Positions 1-7,865 of a stretch of DNA of 64,000 bases are shown here, in pieces (position 1 is the first letter of the stretch; each line of letters begins with the position of its first letter). Source of the DNA: Gemmatimonas sp. (lineage in GTDB: Bacteria > Gemmatimonadota > Gemmatimonadetes > Gemmatimonadales > Gemmatimonadaceae); the NCBI RefSeq assembly GCF_027531815.1, contig NZ_JAPZSK010000008.1, forward strand, positions 1-64,000, in the 5' to 3' direction. The position numbers were made by a program, and so were the translations under genes. The notes under the pieces were generated by a model. The model saw only the letters and a list, made by a program, of their open reading frames with translations. It was not told the DNA's origin and made no database searches.

Positions 1-287
1 ACAGCGGGCGGCGGGGTCAGGGTCGAGGCCGGGGGCTACCTGTCGGGGCACACCACGCCAACCCCCGCCCCCCGCCCCCGCCACCGCCGCCCCCCGACGC
101 CCAGCGCAGCGAAGGCACGACCGGAGCCCCGACCCCGACCGCCCTCAAGACCCCGACCCGGGCCCAAACCCCGACTGGAGGAAGACCCCGACCGTGGTGG
201 CCGTACCCCGACCGCTGTGGCCGTACCCCGACCGTCGTGGCAGTGCCACGACTACACCCCCGACCCCGACCCCGACCCGCGTGCGGT
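1..287. other. gene-free C-rich left edge
   Basis: Low-complexity stretch dominated by the word CCCCGAC. No open frame on either strand has a credible start or a recognisable family. It lies just beyond the 3' end of tdh. It contains the 20-bp tandem repeat listed separately; otherwise I see nothing in it. Confidence 0.6.
185..244. repeat. three 20-bp tandem repeats
   Basis: Three consecutive 20-bp units starting at 185, 205 and 225. Each begins ACCCCGACCG and ends GTGGCCGT or GTGGCAGT; units differ only at positions 11-12 and 18. The same CCCCGAC word recurs on both sides, so this looks like the best-ordered part of a slippage-prone stretch. Confidence 0.8.
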
Positions 288-1313
288 CTACGCGATGCTG
301 AAGATGATCTTGCCCGCTTCGCCCGACCGGATGAGATGCATCGCCTCGTCGACCGCCTCGAGGGGGAGACGGTGCGTGATGACCGGCGTGGGGTCGAACT
401 GCCCCGAGCGAACGAAGCGCGACATCTGGTGCCAGGTGTCGTACATGCGACGGCCGACGACCCCGTAGATGGTGAGCCCCTTGAAGATGATCTCGGTCGC
501 GAAGTCCACATCGATCGTCCGCGACGGAATGCCGAGCATGTTGACCCGCCCCGCCGGCCGCGCCAGCGCGAACGCCTGGTGCACGGCGCTCGGTACGCCG
601 CTCATCTCGAGCACGACATCGGCCCCGTGGCCGTCGCTTGCCGCCATCACCGCTGCCTGCGCCTGGTCCGGGTGGACCGCGTCGTGCGCTCCCATCGTGC
701 GGGCGAGGGCGAGCCGCTTCGGGTTCACGTCGGTCGCGATGATGTGCGCCGCGCCCGCCGCCTTGCAGATTCCCACCGCGAAGGCGCCGATGGGGCCGCA
801 GCCGGTGATGAGGACCACGCTCCCCGGAATCTCAGCGGTCAGTGCCGTATGGAAGGCGTTCCCCATGGGGTCGTGGATACCGCCAATGTCGTAGCTGATG
901 GCATCATCCAGGTGCCAGATGTTCGTGGCGGGCATGGCGATGAACTCGGCGAAACAGCCGTCGCGGTCCACGCCGATGATGCGCGTGGAGGGGTCGACGT
1001 GCGCGTTCCCGGTGCGGCTGAACAGCGAACGGTCGTCCACGATGTGCCCCTCGGCCGTCACCCGGTCGCCGACCTGCACGCTTTCGACGAGGTTGCCGAC
1101 GGCGACCACATCACCGGCGAACTCGTGTCCGCAGATGAACGGCGGACGGCATCGCCCCGCGGCCCACGCATCCCACTCGTAGATGTGCACGTCGGTGCCA
1201 CAGACACCGGCGCTCCGTACGCGCACCAGGACCTCGTCGTCGCGGATCGTCGGTTCCGGAACGTCCGTCAGCGTGAGGCCGCGTCCCGCGGTCTGCTTCA
1301 CCAGCGCTTTCAT
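288..1313 (-). CDS. tdh: L-threonine 3-dehydrogenase, structural zinc site lost
   Basis: Zinc-dependent medium-chain dehydrogenase that oxidises L-threonine to 2-amino-3-ketobutyrate with NAD+ in the cytoplasm. At 341 aa it has the length of E. coli Tdh and aligns without gaps over the regions I could compare. Catalytic zinc residues are present: C38 with T40 and H43 (CGTDVHIY) and H63-E64 (CGHEFAG). The Rossmann part has VLITGCGPIG (about 166-175), and the C-terminal IFKGLTIYGVVGR block is typical of Tdh. Oddly, the four structural-zinc cysteines expected at 93, 96, 99 and 107 are Asp, Ser, Ser and Asp. No kbl partner gene is adjacent. A related polyol or alcohol dehydrogenase activity is possible, but the overall match favours Tdh. 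Confidence 0.88.
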   Translation of the reverse strand: MKALVKQTAGRGLTLTDVPEPTIRDDEVLVRVRSAGVCGTDVHIYEWDAWAAGRCRPPFICGHEFAGDVVAVGNLVESVQVGDRVTAEGHIVDDRSLFSRTGNAHVDPSTRIIGVDRDGCFAEFIAMPATNIWHLDDAISYDIGGIHDPMGNAFHTALTAEIPGSVVLITGCGPIGAFAVGICKAAGAAHIIATDVNPKRLALARTMGAHDAVHPDQAQAAVMAASDGHGADVVLEMSGVPSAVHQAFALARPAGRVNMLGIPSRTIDVDFATEIIFKGLTIYGVVGRRMYDTWHQMSRFVRSGQFDPTPVITHRLPLEAVDEAMHLIRSGEAGKIIFSIA

Positions 1314-2011
1314 GTCACTCCACGTCGTGAACCGGAGCGGCGCTCCGGAAGATGTTCGTCGCAGGGAACGACAAAAGTCGCACCATGGCGCGAGCTCTGG
1401 TAGACGTTCGCCCGCGTCAGTCTGCCGCGAGTCCGCTTAAATCGCGCGCGTTCTTTATACGCGCTATTGCGCGTTTGAATTATCCACGCGTATATTCGCG
1501 TCAATTCAACGACTTGCGCGCGCTGTCCACATCCGGAGTCCTCGAGCTGCAGAGTTCACGCAGGATCGGGGCGCGCAGTCCTCATCGGCAACGCGTGGCG
1601 ATAAAACGGCACGAGTTCCACCTGAAGTCCCGCGTCGCGATTGCGACCCCCATCTTTGAGGCTGACGACCCCTGCTCGTCGGCCTCGGCTTCGCCGTCGT
1701 TGCTCGCGCCCGTGCGCGGACCGACGGCTCGCTCCGCTGTCGCCGTCAACATCTCGGTGGCGCGTCCGAGCGGTCCCGCCCGTCAGCATGCGGTGCTGGC
1801 ACACGGCGTCGGCAGCCGGTCGGTTGCCTTGTACGCCGCTGCCACGTCTTGCCACCAACTGTCCGGTCCTCTCGCCACGCTGGCGGTGAGACGGTCCGCA
1901 GCCTTGTCTGCACCTGCCGCCGCGGTGGCGGTGCGGACACTCCACTACGCGTGCCTCCTGGAGGCCGCGTAGCGCACGACGACGCGGTGCATGCGCCGCC
2001 CGACGTGTGTG
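1314..2011. other. gene-free stretch between tdh and H1-like gene
   Basis: About 700 bp with only low-quality open frames: a 206-codon plus-strand frame and an overlapping minus frame, both of biased composition and without a family or ribosome site. The only clear structure is the AT-rich dyad near 1475-1509. I found no match to RNase P RNA, tmRNA or other structural RNA signatures by eye. Confidence 0.55.
1451..1509. promoter_or_regulatory. AT-rich nested dyad, candidate promoter/operator
   Basis: A local AT-rich island. Outer arms TTGAATT (1475-1481) and AATTCAA (1503-1509) enclose inner arms ACGCG (1486-1490) and CGCGT (1497-1501), with TATATT between them. On the plus strand TTGCGC (1467-1472), an 18-bp spacer and TATATT (1491-1496) resemble a sigma-70 promoter. 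On the minus strand TATAAA (1459-1454) could be the -10 of tdh. A regulator binding the dyad is inferred, not shown. Confidence 0.35.
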
Positions 2012-2060
2012 CTCACCTTTCCACCGGGGGAAAGTGAGCGTTTCCATCTCTCGTGAGAGG
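2012..2060 (+). promoter_or_regulatory. 5' leader hairpins of the H1-like gene
   Basis: Two small inverted repeats lie directly before the gene. The first pairs CTCACCTTTCC (2012-2022) with GGAAAGTGAG (2029-2038), with one bulged base. The second pairs CTCT (2048-2051) with AGAG (2056-2059) around a CGTG loop, so the likely ribosome site GAGAGG (2055-2060) is partly in a stem. Confidence 0.35.
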
Positions 2061-2069
2061 GTTGTTCAA

Positions 2070-2357
2070 ATGGCTCCTGCCAAGAAGGCCGCCAAGAAGG
2101 CGGCAAAGAAGCCGGCCAAGAAGGCCGCGAAGAAGGCCGCGCGCAAGCCGGCCAAGAAGGCCGCCAAGAAGGCCGCCAAGAAGCCGGCCAAGAAGGCGGC
2201 CAAGAAGGCCGTGAAGAAGGCGGCCAAGAAGGTCGTGAAGAAGGCGGCCAAGAAGGGCGCCAAGAAGGCCGCCAAGAAGGCCGCGAAGAAGACGGCTCGC
2301 AAGCCGGCCAAGCGCGCCAAGAAGGCGGCGGCGGCTCCGGCTCCTGCTGCGGCGTAA
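2070..2357 (+). CDS. histone H1-like Lys/Ala-rich protein
   Basis: A 95-residue, almost purely Lys/Ala/Pro protein built from repeats of KKAAKK and KKPAKK, with a few Arg, Val and Gly and an Ala/Pro tail. This is the composition of bacterial H1-like (HCT/AlgP-type) C-terminal tails, which bind DNA through charge and compact the nucleoid. I place the start at ATG 2070 because GAGAGG lies 9 nt before it; the frame is open upstream to 2007 but that part does not fit the repeat. There is no HU-like globular domain. A strong terminator follows, so the gene is transcribed alone. The DNA-binding role is inferred from composition only. Confidence 0.85.
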   Translation: MAPAKKAAKKAAKKPAKKAAKKAARKPAKKAAKKAAKKPAKKAAKKAVKKAAKKVVKKAAKKGAKKAAKKAAKKTARKPAKRAKKAAAAPAPAAA

Positions 2358-2394
2358 TTCGCTTTTCAGCGATCCCGCAGTACCCATACACGCG

Positions 2395-2424
2395 AAAGGC
2401 GCCGGCTTGTCTGCCGGCGCCTTT
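2395..2424 (+). terminator. rho-independent terminator of H1-like gene
   Basis: Perfect 12-bp stem AAAGGCGCCGGC / GCCGGCGCCTTT with a 6-nt loop, 38 bp past the stop codon, ending in TTT. Being symmetric, it could also stop leftward transcription from the small minus-strand gene at 2480. Confidence 0.85.
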
Positions 2425-2479
2425 CACGCTTTGCGAGAGGACCGGTCGGCGGCAGCCACCGCCACCGCGTCCCCTGGCA

Positions 2480-2659
2480 CTACGAATGAACCGCGACCAA
2501 CTCCTGCGGGTCGCGCACGAGCGCCGGCTCGTCATCCGGAACCGGCCCCCACACGAACGCCGAGAAACGGGGAGCCATTGGCGCGCGGCCACCGTCGGCA
2601 ATCACGATGCCGATCGGCTCCTGACTGGCGGTAGGCGGCAACAGTTGCTTGAGGCGCAT
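2480..2659 (-). CDS. small hypothetical protein
   Basis: A 59-residue frame beginning MRLKQLLPPTASQEPIG. The ATG at 2659 is preceded by GGAGGG at 9 nt, one of the better ribosome sites in this window, which is the main reason for calling it. The sequence is mixed in composition (IGIVIADGG, FSAFVWGPVPDDE), with no signal peptide or membrane segment. I do not recognise the family. It lies alone between the H1-like gene and the methyltransferase, and is at risk of being a chance frame. Confidence 0.5.
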   Translation of the reverse strand: MRLKQLLPPTASQEPIGIVIADGGRAPMAPRFSAFVWGPVPDDEPALVRDPQELVAVHS

Positions 2660-2895
2660 GATGGGTGACCCTCCACCCGGGATTGAAGACCCGCGACGCA
2701 CCGTGCGTCGAGGCAGGCAGCGGCACCGCCGACGGCGGTGACCTCAATCCCTCGTGCATAGCTGGTGCCATTCCGTGGAATAATCGCAAGTTCAAGAAAA
2801 ACAATAGCTTGCGAAATAACCAGGGAGCTCATCCCAGGCGCCGGTGTCCCCACGACACAGACGACGAACCGTTTCCCGTGTCGAAGTGAAACGGG

Positions 2896-3762
2896 TCAGG
2901 CGACCGCTGCCTTCCGCGCCATGAATGTTTCGCGCAACCCGGAAGTACGCTCGACCGAAATCGTCCACCCACGATAGCGGTGCGCCAGCTCCTCGAGCGG
3001 AAGTCCATCGGCGCGGCTGTCGGCACCGGCAGCGATCGTCTCGACGAGGTGCACGCCCCCGTCCACGGTCGCACTCTGCAACACCTCGATGACCCGCGCC
3101 CGATCCTGTGGCGTGAGCCCGGCAAACGCACTCGGCGAGCAGACCACCGCGTGCAGGGCCACGTCGGGCGCCCAGGCTCCCAGATCGGCGCAGTAGCCGC
3201 GAATACGCTCGGTAAGCCCCGCCGCATGGGCGGCCTTCACCACACGCTCCACGGCGTCTTCGGCGGGCTCCACGGCCGTCACCGCCGCGCCCCGCGCCGC
3301 CAGGTACAGCGCCGGCCCCTCCCGCTCGGCCCCCGCCACCAGCACGTGACGGTCGCCCGAATCGGCCAGGGCGCGCACCAGCGCGGCGTCGGGATCGATT
3401 CCCCAGTGCTCCGGCCGACGGTACGCCTCGAGCATGCGCAGCCGCCGGCGCTTCCACGTGGCGTAGGTCGGCAGCCGGAGGCGGCGCGCAATGATGCGGT
3501 CCACTTCCTGCCACACCAGCAGCTCCGTCAACGCGATCTGGTCCGCCTTGCGCAGCGCCTCGACCGCCTCGTCGCCGATCTTCAGCAGCGCGTTGCGCGA
3601 GACCGAGTCCTTGTAGTCCTCGATCTCGTGCTCGACATACTGCTCGTATTCGTACTTGAGGGACCGGGGAGAACTGATAGCGCTAGCCCTCTGGATGTGG
3701 ATGGAATGTGGACAACTTACCCGCTCCCGGCATTCCCGCAAGAGCCAGTTTTGTGATCGCAC
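2896..3762 (-). CDS. class I SAM-dependent methyltransferase-like protein
   Basis: A Rossmann methyltransferase. The SAM-binding glycine motif appears as HVLVAGAEREGPALYLA, followed by the acidic strand end VTAVEPAEDAVERV and a motif IV region ALHAVVCSPSAFAG; the C-terminal half fits the TehB/UbiE-like fold. The N-terminal 100 residues are helical and highly charged (YEYEQYVEHEIEDYKD). The substrate is unknown. The start is uncertain: GTG 3762 is the longest option with no ribosome site, and the first roughly 30 residues do not look like protein, so true translation may begin closer to the YEYEQY segment. It is divergent from mutM with about 87 bp between them. Confidence 0.7.
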   Translation of the reverse strand: MRSQNWLLRECRERVSCPHSIHIQRASAISSPRSLKYEYEQYVEHEIEDYKDSVSRNALLKIGDEAVEALRKADQIALTELLVWQEVDRIIARRLRLPTYATWKRRRLRMLEAYRRPEHWGIDPDAALVRALADSGDRHVLVAGAEREGPALYLAARGAAVTAVEPAEDAVERVVKAAHAAGLTERIRGYCADLGAWAPDVALHAVVCSPSAFAGLTPQDRARVIEVLQSATVDGGVHLVETIAAGADSRADGLPLEELAHRYRGWTISVERTSGLRETFMARKAAVA

Positions 3763-3849
3763 CGGGGGTAAGTGTTTGCGCTGCCGACAACTGACCGTCA
3801 GGGCAGAGTACGACGGGATCCTTCCGCCTCACGTGATTGTTCCCCCCGT

Positions 3850-4638
3850 ATGCCGGAGCTCCCCGAAGTCGAACACGCCGCCGGACGCCTGCGCGCGGCC
3901 GTGCTCGGCCACACCGTTGCCTGTGTCGAAACGCTGCACGCCAGCCAGCGCCGCGCCTTGCCCCCCTCGGCCTGTCAGGCGGTACACGGCCTCCGCATCG
4001 AACGCATCGAGCGGCGAGCCAAGGTCCAGCTGCTGCATCTGCACAACGGCGCCGTCCTCGAAGTCCACTTTCGCATGACCGGCGACTGGGAGTTCACCGG
4101 CCTCGACGAGGCCCCCCCCAGGCACGAACGGGTACGCCTCGAAACGCGCGAGGGCACCCGCGTGAGCCTCGTGGACAGCCGTGCGTTCAGCGTGGTGCGG
4201 CTGCACGCCCCCGGCACCTTCACGGGTATCGACGCCGGTCCCGAGCCGCTGAGCGAGGCCTTCACCGCCAGCGTGCTGCACGCCGCCCTCGCCTCACGGC
4301 GTGGGCCCATCAAGCCGGTCCTTCTCGATCAGCGGCTCGTGGCCGGCGTGGGCAACATCTATGCGAGCGAAGCCTGCTGGGAGGCGAAGATTCACCCGCA
4401 CACCCCGGCGCATTCGCTGTCCGCCGCGCGGGTGACGCGGCTGCGCGATGCCATCCGTCTCGTGCTGGAGACGGCCCCGACCGGACGCTACTGGGCGCAG
4501 GAGGGCGTGAGTGAAGACGCGATCTGGCGGGTGTACGGGCGCGACGGCGCACCGTGCCGCCGCTGCGGTTCCCGCATCGCGCGCACCGTGCAGGGGGGAC
4601 GCAGCACCTTTCACTGCGGACGCTGCCAGCGGCGCTGA
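3850..4638 (+). CDS. mutM: formamidopyrimidine-DNA glycosylase (Fpg)
   Basis: Bifunctional DNA glycosylase/AP lyase that removes 8-oxoguanine and formamidopyrimidines in base excision repair. The 262-aa product starts MPELPEVE, giving the catalytic N-terminal Pro and the following Glu. Lys58 counting Met (ERRAKVQ) matches the conserved hairpin lysine; GVGNIYASE is the helix-two-turn-helix signature. The C-terminal zinc finger is complete: CRRC then 16 residues then CGRC. The start is fixed by the obligatory N-terminal proline, although no Shine-Dalgarno sequence is visible. Its last 345 nt are overlapped on the other strand by a glycosyltransferase gene. Confidence 0.95.
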   Translation: MPELPEVEHAAGRLRAAVLGHTVACVETLHASQRRALPPSACQAVHGLRIERIERRAKVQLLHLHNGAVLEVHFRMTGDWEFTGLDEAPPRHERVRLETREGTRVSLVDSRAFSVVRLHAPGTFTGIDAGPEPLSEAFTASVLHAALASRRGPIKPVLLDQRLVAGVGNIYASEACWEAKIHPHTPAHSLSAARVTRLRDAIRLVLETAPTGRYWAQEGVSEDAIWRVYGRDGAPCRRCGSRIARTVQGGRSTFHCGRCQRR

Positions 4639-5787
4639 CGGTCCCGGCGCCGCGAGTGCCGACGACATGACCGCGCCCTGGCGACGGACCATGGCGCGAT
4701 CGAACGCCTGCAGCGTCTCGCGCGCCGTTGCCGCCCAGGACAACCGTGCTGCCTGCCGGCGCCCCGCCTCCTGGAGCGTGTGCCGCGCTCCCTCGTGCAG
4801 CGTCAGCTCCTGCATGGCATCGGCCATCGCGGCCGCATCGTTCCAGGCCACATAGCGCGCCGCGCTCCCTGCCACCTCCGGCAGCGAACTCTCCCGCGTG
4901 CAGATCACCGCGGCGCCTGCCCGCATGGCTTCCGCCACGGGCAGTCCGAAGCCTTCGTAGCGCGAAGGAAACACCAGCGCCGTGCACCGCCGGTACAGGG
5001 TGGCCAACTGGTCGTCGCTCACATACCCCACATGGTGCAGCCAGGGCGCCTTGCCGAGTCGCGCGCGCGTCTCGCGCGCCAGGGCGGGGCCGCACTGCAC
5101 GAGAGGCACACGCACCCCACGCGCCCAGAGCATACCCATCGCCTCGTAGAGCATCACCAGATTCTTCCGCGCGTCCTGTCCACCCACCGTGAGCATGAAG
5201 GGTGCGCCCACGCCTGCCGCCTCGAGTGGCTGCGCGTCGTCGCTCCCCCGCAGCGGCACGTCATCGGCGGCCAGCAGGGCCACCGTGATGCTGGCGGGAT
5301 CGGCCCGCAGGTGGTGCACGAGCTCGTCGCGCGAGAAGCAGGAGTCGGTGACAATGGCGTGCGCGAGCTGCACGGTGCGCCGATATCGGGCACGGTACTT
5401 CACACGCTTGAGCAGCTTCCACCACCGATGGTCGTGCTGCAGCATGGGGGCGATGTCGTGCACCGTGGCCACCATCGTGGCCGCCTGGGCAGGCGTCGTG
5501 ATGAAGTTCCACGGATACCACGCCACCTCGGCGGCTGTTGTCGGCAGCGCATCGATGCAGTCGATCGTGGCGTTGGAGGCCAGTGTCGGATGCACCGAGG
5601 CGAGCAGAAGGCGCAGGGCCGCCACGTCCCGGCGGTCCTTCACGAACAGCGTGAGCTGGAGCGAGGGCCGCTGGAGGGCGAACTCCCGCAGCAGATTGCG
5701 CACATACCGCGCGATGCCGCGACGCTCCTGCAGGAGGCGTGTTGCCTCCACGGCAAGGTGGCGCAAGGGGAAGGTGGCGGACATCAT
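4294..5787 (-). CDS. GT4 family glycosyltransferase with antisense-derived tail
   Basis: GT-B retaining glycosyltransferase. Residues 1 to about 385 are a normal family 4 enzyme: N-terminal acceptor domain with VATVHDIAPM, then FMLTVGGQDARKN, HHVGYVSDDQLATLY, and the donor-binding FPSRYEGFGLPVAEAM (an E-x7-E-like motif). The family usually ends near the LQAFDRAM segment. Here the frame stays open another 110 residues, of biased Ala/Arg/Pro composition, through the 3' end of mutM. ATG 5787 and ATG 5784 are both possible starts. It follows the RlmI-like gene by 112 bp on the same strand. The tail is what the sequence encodes, but its function is doubtful. Acceptor unknown, probably a surface glycan. 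Confidence 0.85.
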   Translation of the reverse strand: MMSATFPLRHLAVEATRLLQERRGIARYVRNLLREFALQRPSLQLTLFVKDRRDVAALRLLLASVHPTLASNATIDCIDALPTTAAEVAWYPWNFITTPAQAATMVATVHDIAPMLQHDHRWWKLLKRVKYRARYRRTVQLAHAIVTDSCFSRDELVHHLRADPASITVALLAADDVPLRGSDDAQPLEAAGVGAPFMLTVGGQDARKNLVMLYEAMGMLWARGVRVPLVQCGPALARETRARLGKAPWLHHVGYVSDDQLATLYRRCTALVFPSRYEGFGLPVAEAMRAGAAVICTRESSLPEVAGSAARYVAWNDAAAMADAMQELTLHEGARHTLQEAGRRQAARLSWAATARETLQAFDRAMVRRQGAVMSSALAAPGPSAPLAASAVKGAASPLHGARDAGTAAAARCAVAPVHPPDRVFTHALLRPVASGRGRLQHETDGIAQPRHPRGGQRMRRGVRVNLRLPAGFARIDVAHAGHEPLIEKDRLDGPTP

Positions 5788-5899
5788 GGGCTACCGAACG
5801 GGGGAGTGCAGCGAGGCATGACGCGAACACGCCAGTCGCGTTCCACCCTATCTGGCCCGCGGACCCATCGCGGTGCCCGGCATCACCGGCACGTCCGGT

Positions 5900-7156
5900 T
5901 CAGCTCATCGCTTCCAGCAGGGCGCCCTTGAGGTACCCCGACTCGGGGACGTTGATGAGCTCCGGGTGATCGAGGGGCTGACCGGTGATGGCGCGCAGGG
6001 CAAACGGACGGCCGCTGTCGGCCACCGCGTCGCTGAGCATCTCGAAAAAGAGCCCGCGCGACAGGTGAAAGCTGCAGCTGGCCGTGAAGAGCAGGCCACC
6101 CGGCGCCAGCAGCTTCATGGCCTGGAGGTTGATGTCCTTGTACCCGCGCAACGCCCCGTCGAGCGCGTTCCGGCTCTTCGCGAAGGCCGGCGGATCCACC
6201 ACGATGGTGTCGAAGCGTCGCCCCTCGCGATGCCACGTACGCAGCACCTCGAACGCATCACCGACGACCGGTTCGATGTTGGTGAACCCGTTGCGCGCCG
6301 CGTGGTCGTGTACCCGGGCCAGGGCGGGGGCGGAGATGTCCACCGCACAGACATGCTCGGCACGGGTGGCCAGGTGCAGCGCGAAACTGCCGTGGTACGC
6401 GAAGCAGTCCAGCGCCTGGCCACGCGCCAGTGAACCAATGAGCACGCGGTTTTCGCGCTGGTCGAGGAATGCCCCCGTCTTCTGGCCGTCCCATGGCGCG
6501 GCGAGATAGCGGACGCCGTGCTCGAGCACTTCGACCACCGGCGGCACCTCGCCGTACAGCAAGGTCACCTCGCGCGGCAGCCCTTCGCGTGCGCGCGCGG
6601 CGGGGTCGTTGCGCGCGAGGATGCCACGGCATCCCGTGAGATCGCGCAGACAGTCCACGATGAGGTCGGTGTGCGCGTGCATGCCCGCCGACAGTAACTG
6701 CACCACGAGGGAATCGTCGTATCGGTCCACCACCAGACTGGGCAGGCCGTCTCCCTCCCCGTGCACCAGGCGGTAGGCATTGGCCACGGCCTCCAGCGGC
6801 GCGCGGCGTGCCACGGCGGTGCGCAGGCGCGCGTGCCACCACGCGGCATCAATCACGACCTCGGGGTCGCGCTCGATACGCCGCAGCGAAATCTCCGACT
6901 GCGGGCTCCACAGGGCCCAGCCCAGTGCGGCGCCATTCGCTTCCTCCACCCGCACCACACCGGCAGGCAGCGCGGGCAGCCGTTCGACGTCGCTGCGAAA
7001 CACCCACGGATGCCCTTGGCGCAGGCGCTGGGCGCCCTTGCGATTGACCACGGCAATGTCGCCGCCTGTCACGGCGGTGGGCTCCCGGCGCGGCGAGGTG
7101 GCCCCTCCCCGGGAAGGGCCGGTGCGGGACGGTGAACGGCGATGGGGACGATTCAC
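5900..7156 (-). CDS. RlmI-like 23S rRNA (cytosine-5) methyltransferase
   Basis: SAM-dependent RNA m5C methyltransferase of the RlmI/YccW type. Order: an Arg/Ser/Pro-rich leader (1-30), a PUA-like domain (about 32-105, HPWVFRSDVERL), a linker domain (LVVDRYDDSLVVQ), then the catalytic Rossmann domain with ALDCFAYHGSFALHLA, VCAVDISAPAL, IVVDPPAFAKS, GYKDIN and PGGLLFTASCS, where the last Cys is the expected nucleophile. Length 418 aa against about 396 in E. coli RlmI, the excess being the leader, so a start nearer DIAVVNRKGAQRL is possible. It lies 36 bp after the GT2 gene on the same strand. Confidence 0.85.
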   Translation of the reverse strand: MNRPHRRSPSRTGPSRGGATSPRREPTAVTGGDIAVVNRKGAQRLRQGHPWVFRSDVERLPALPAGVVRVEEANGAALGWALWSPQSEISLRRIERDPEVVIDAAWWHARLRTAVARRAPLEAVANAYRLVHGEGDGLPSLVVDRYDDSLVVQLLSAGMHAHTDLIVDCLRDLTGCRGILARNDPAARAREGLPREVTLLYGEVPPVVEVLEHGVRYLAAPWDGQKTGAFLDQRENRVLIGSLARGQALDCFAYHGSFALHLATRAEHVCAVDISAPALARVHDHAARNGFTNIEPVVGDAFEVLRTWHREGRRFDTIVVDPPAFAKSRNALDGALRGYKDINLQAMKLLAPGGLLFTASCSFHLSRGLFFEMLSDAVADSGRPFALRAITGQPLDHPELINVPESGYLKGALLEAMS

Positions 7157-7192
7157 GGCAACCTCGACGTGCAGCGGGTGAAGCGCAGGCGG

Positions 7193-7858
7193 TCAGGCCA
7201 CACGATTCGCGGGGGACAGATACTGATCGAGGCCGTGATCGCACCACGTGCGCCGTTCGCGCACGGTGCGCAGGAAACGATCGTGATTGCGTGCCACCGA
7301 CTCGGTACTCGCGGAGCGGTGCCACAGATGATAGCACACCGCGGCGAACTTGAGGTTGCGCCGCACCACGCCCGCGTTGGAGAGCCGGGCGGCCAGTTCG
7401 CTGTCTTCCCGGCCCCAGCCTTCCATGGCTTCGTCGTAGCCCTTCACACGCCGCAGGTCGTCGCGCCAGAACGCCATGTGACAGCCCCGCACGCGGCGTT
7501 CGGCGCCGCGCTCGCCCCGCGCGTACGCGGCGTGCGCCTGGATGAAGCGGGGATGCAGGACAACATCTCCGTCGATCTGCACGATGTAGTCACCACGCGC
7601 CTGGGCGATGGCCTTGTTGCGGATCGCCGCCAGGCGAAAGCCCGCATCCTCGTGCCATACATGTACCAGCGGCACCGGCAACCCGGCGCGCTCCCGGTCG
7701 ATGAGCGCGCGCGTGTCGCTGCGCGATCCGTCATCGGCGATCAGCACTTCGGTGGGCCACACCTGCTGCGCACGCACACTCCGCAGCACCACGGCCAGCG
7801 CCTGCGGCCAATTGTACGTGGCAATGATGAGCGAGATGGACGGCGACGGCAAACCCAC
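7193..7858 (-). CDS. GT2 family glycosyltransferase, shortened paralogue
   Basis: Inverting GT-A glycosyltransferase with the C-terminal galactosyltransferase-type block. Visible parts: SISLIIATYNWPQAL (nucleotide-binding strand), IADDGS, QIDGDVVLHPRF (DXD metal site), RGCHMAFWRDDL and GWGREDSELAARL. I chose GTG 7858, 7 nt after the mltG stop, because the frame further upstream only shadows mltG. The product is 221 aa; its close paralogue at 32350 has 267 aa and the difference is one internal block between ARGER and RGCHMAF. Both have WHED-GFRLAAIRN. Substrate unknown; it may act on cell-surface polysaccharide. Confidence 0.85.
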   Translation of the reverse strand: MGLPSPSISLIIATYNWPQALAVVLRSVRAQQVWPTEVLIADDGSRSDTRALIDRERAGLPVPLVHVWHEDAGFRLAAIRNKAIAQARGDYIVQIDGDVVLHPRFIQAHAAYARGERGAERRVRGCHMAFWRDDLRRVKGYDEAMEGWGREDSELAARLSNAGVVRRNLKFAAVCYHLWHRSASTESVARNHDRFLRTVRERRTWCDHGLDQYLSPANRVA

Positions 7859-7865
7859 GCTGTGT

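Noticed and set aside
1352-1972. 206-codon plus-strand frame in the tdh/H1 gap
   Set aside because: Composition is not protein-like, there is no ribosome site, it begins antisense to nothing conserved, and no motif is recognisable.
2076-2310. CRISPR-like regular repeats
   Set aside because: The repetition is the coding sequence of KKAAKK units; units are contiguous, without spacers. No CRISPR array or cas gene was seen anywhere in the window.
2013-2387. Leu-rich and Phe/Leu-rich minus-strand frames opposite the H1-like gene
   Set aside because: They are the reverse reading of AAG/GCC repeats (giving Leu, Gly, Ala, Phe). The periodicity comes from the Lys/Ala protein.
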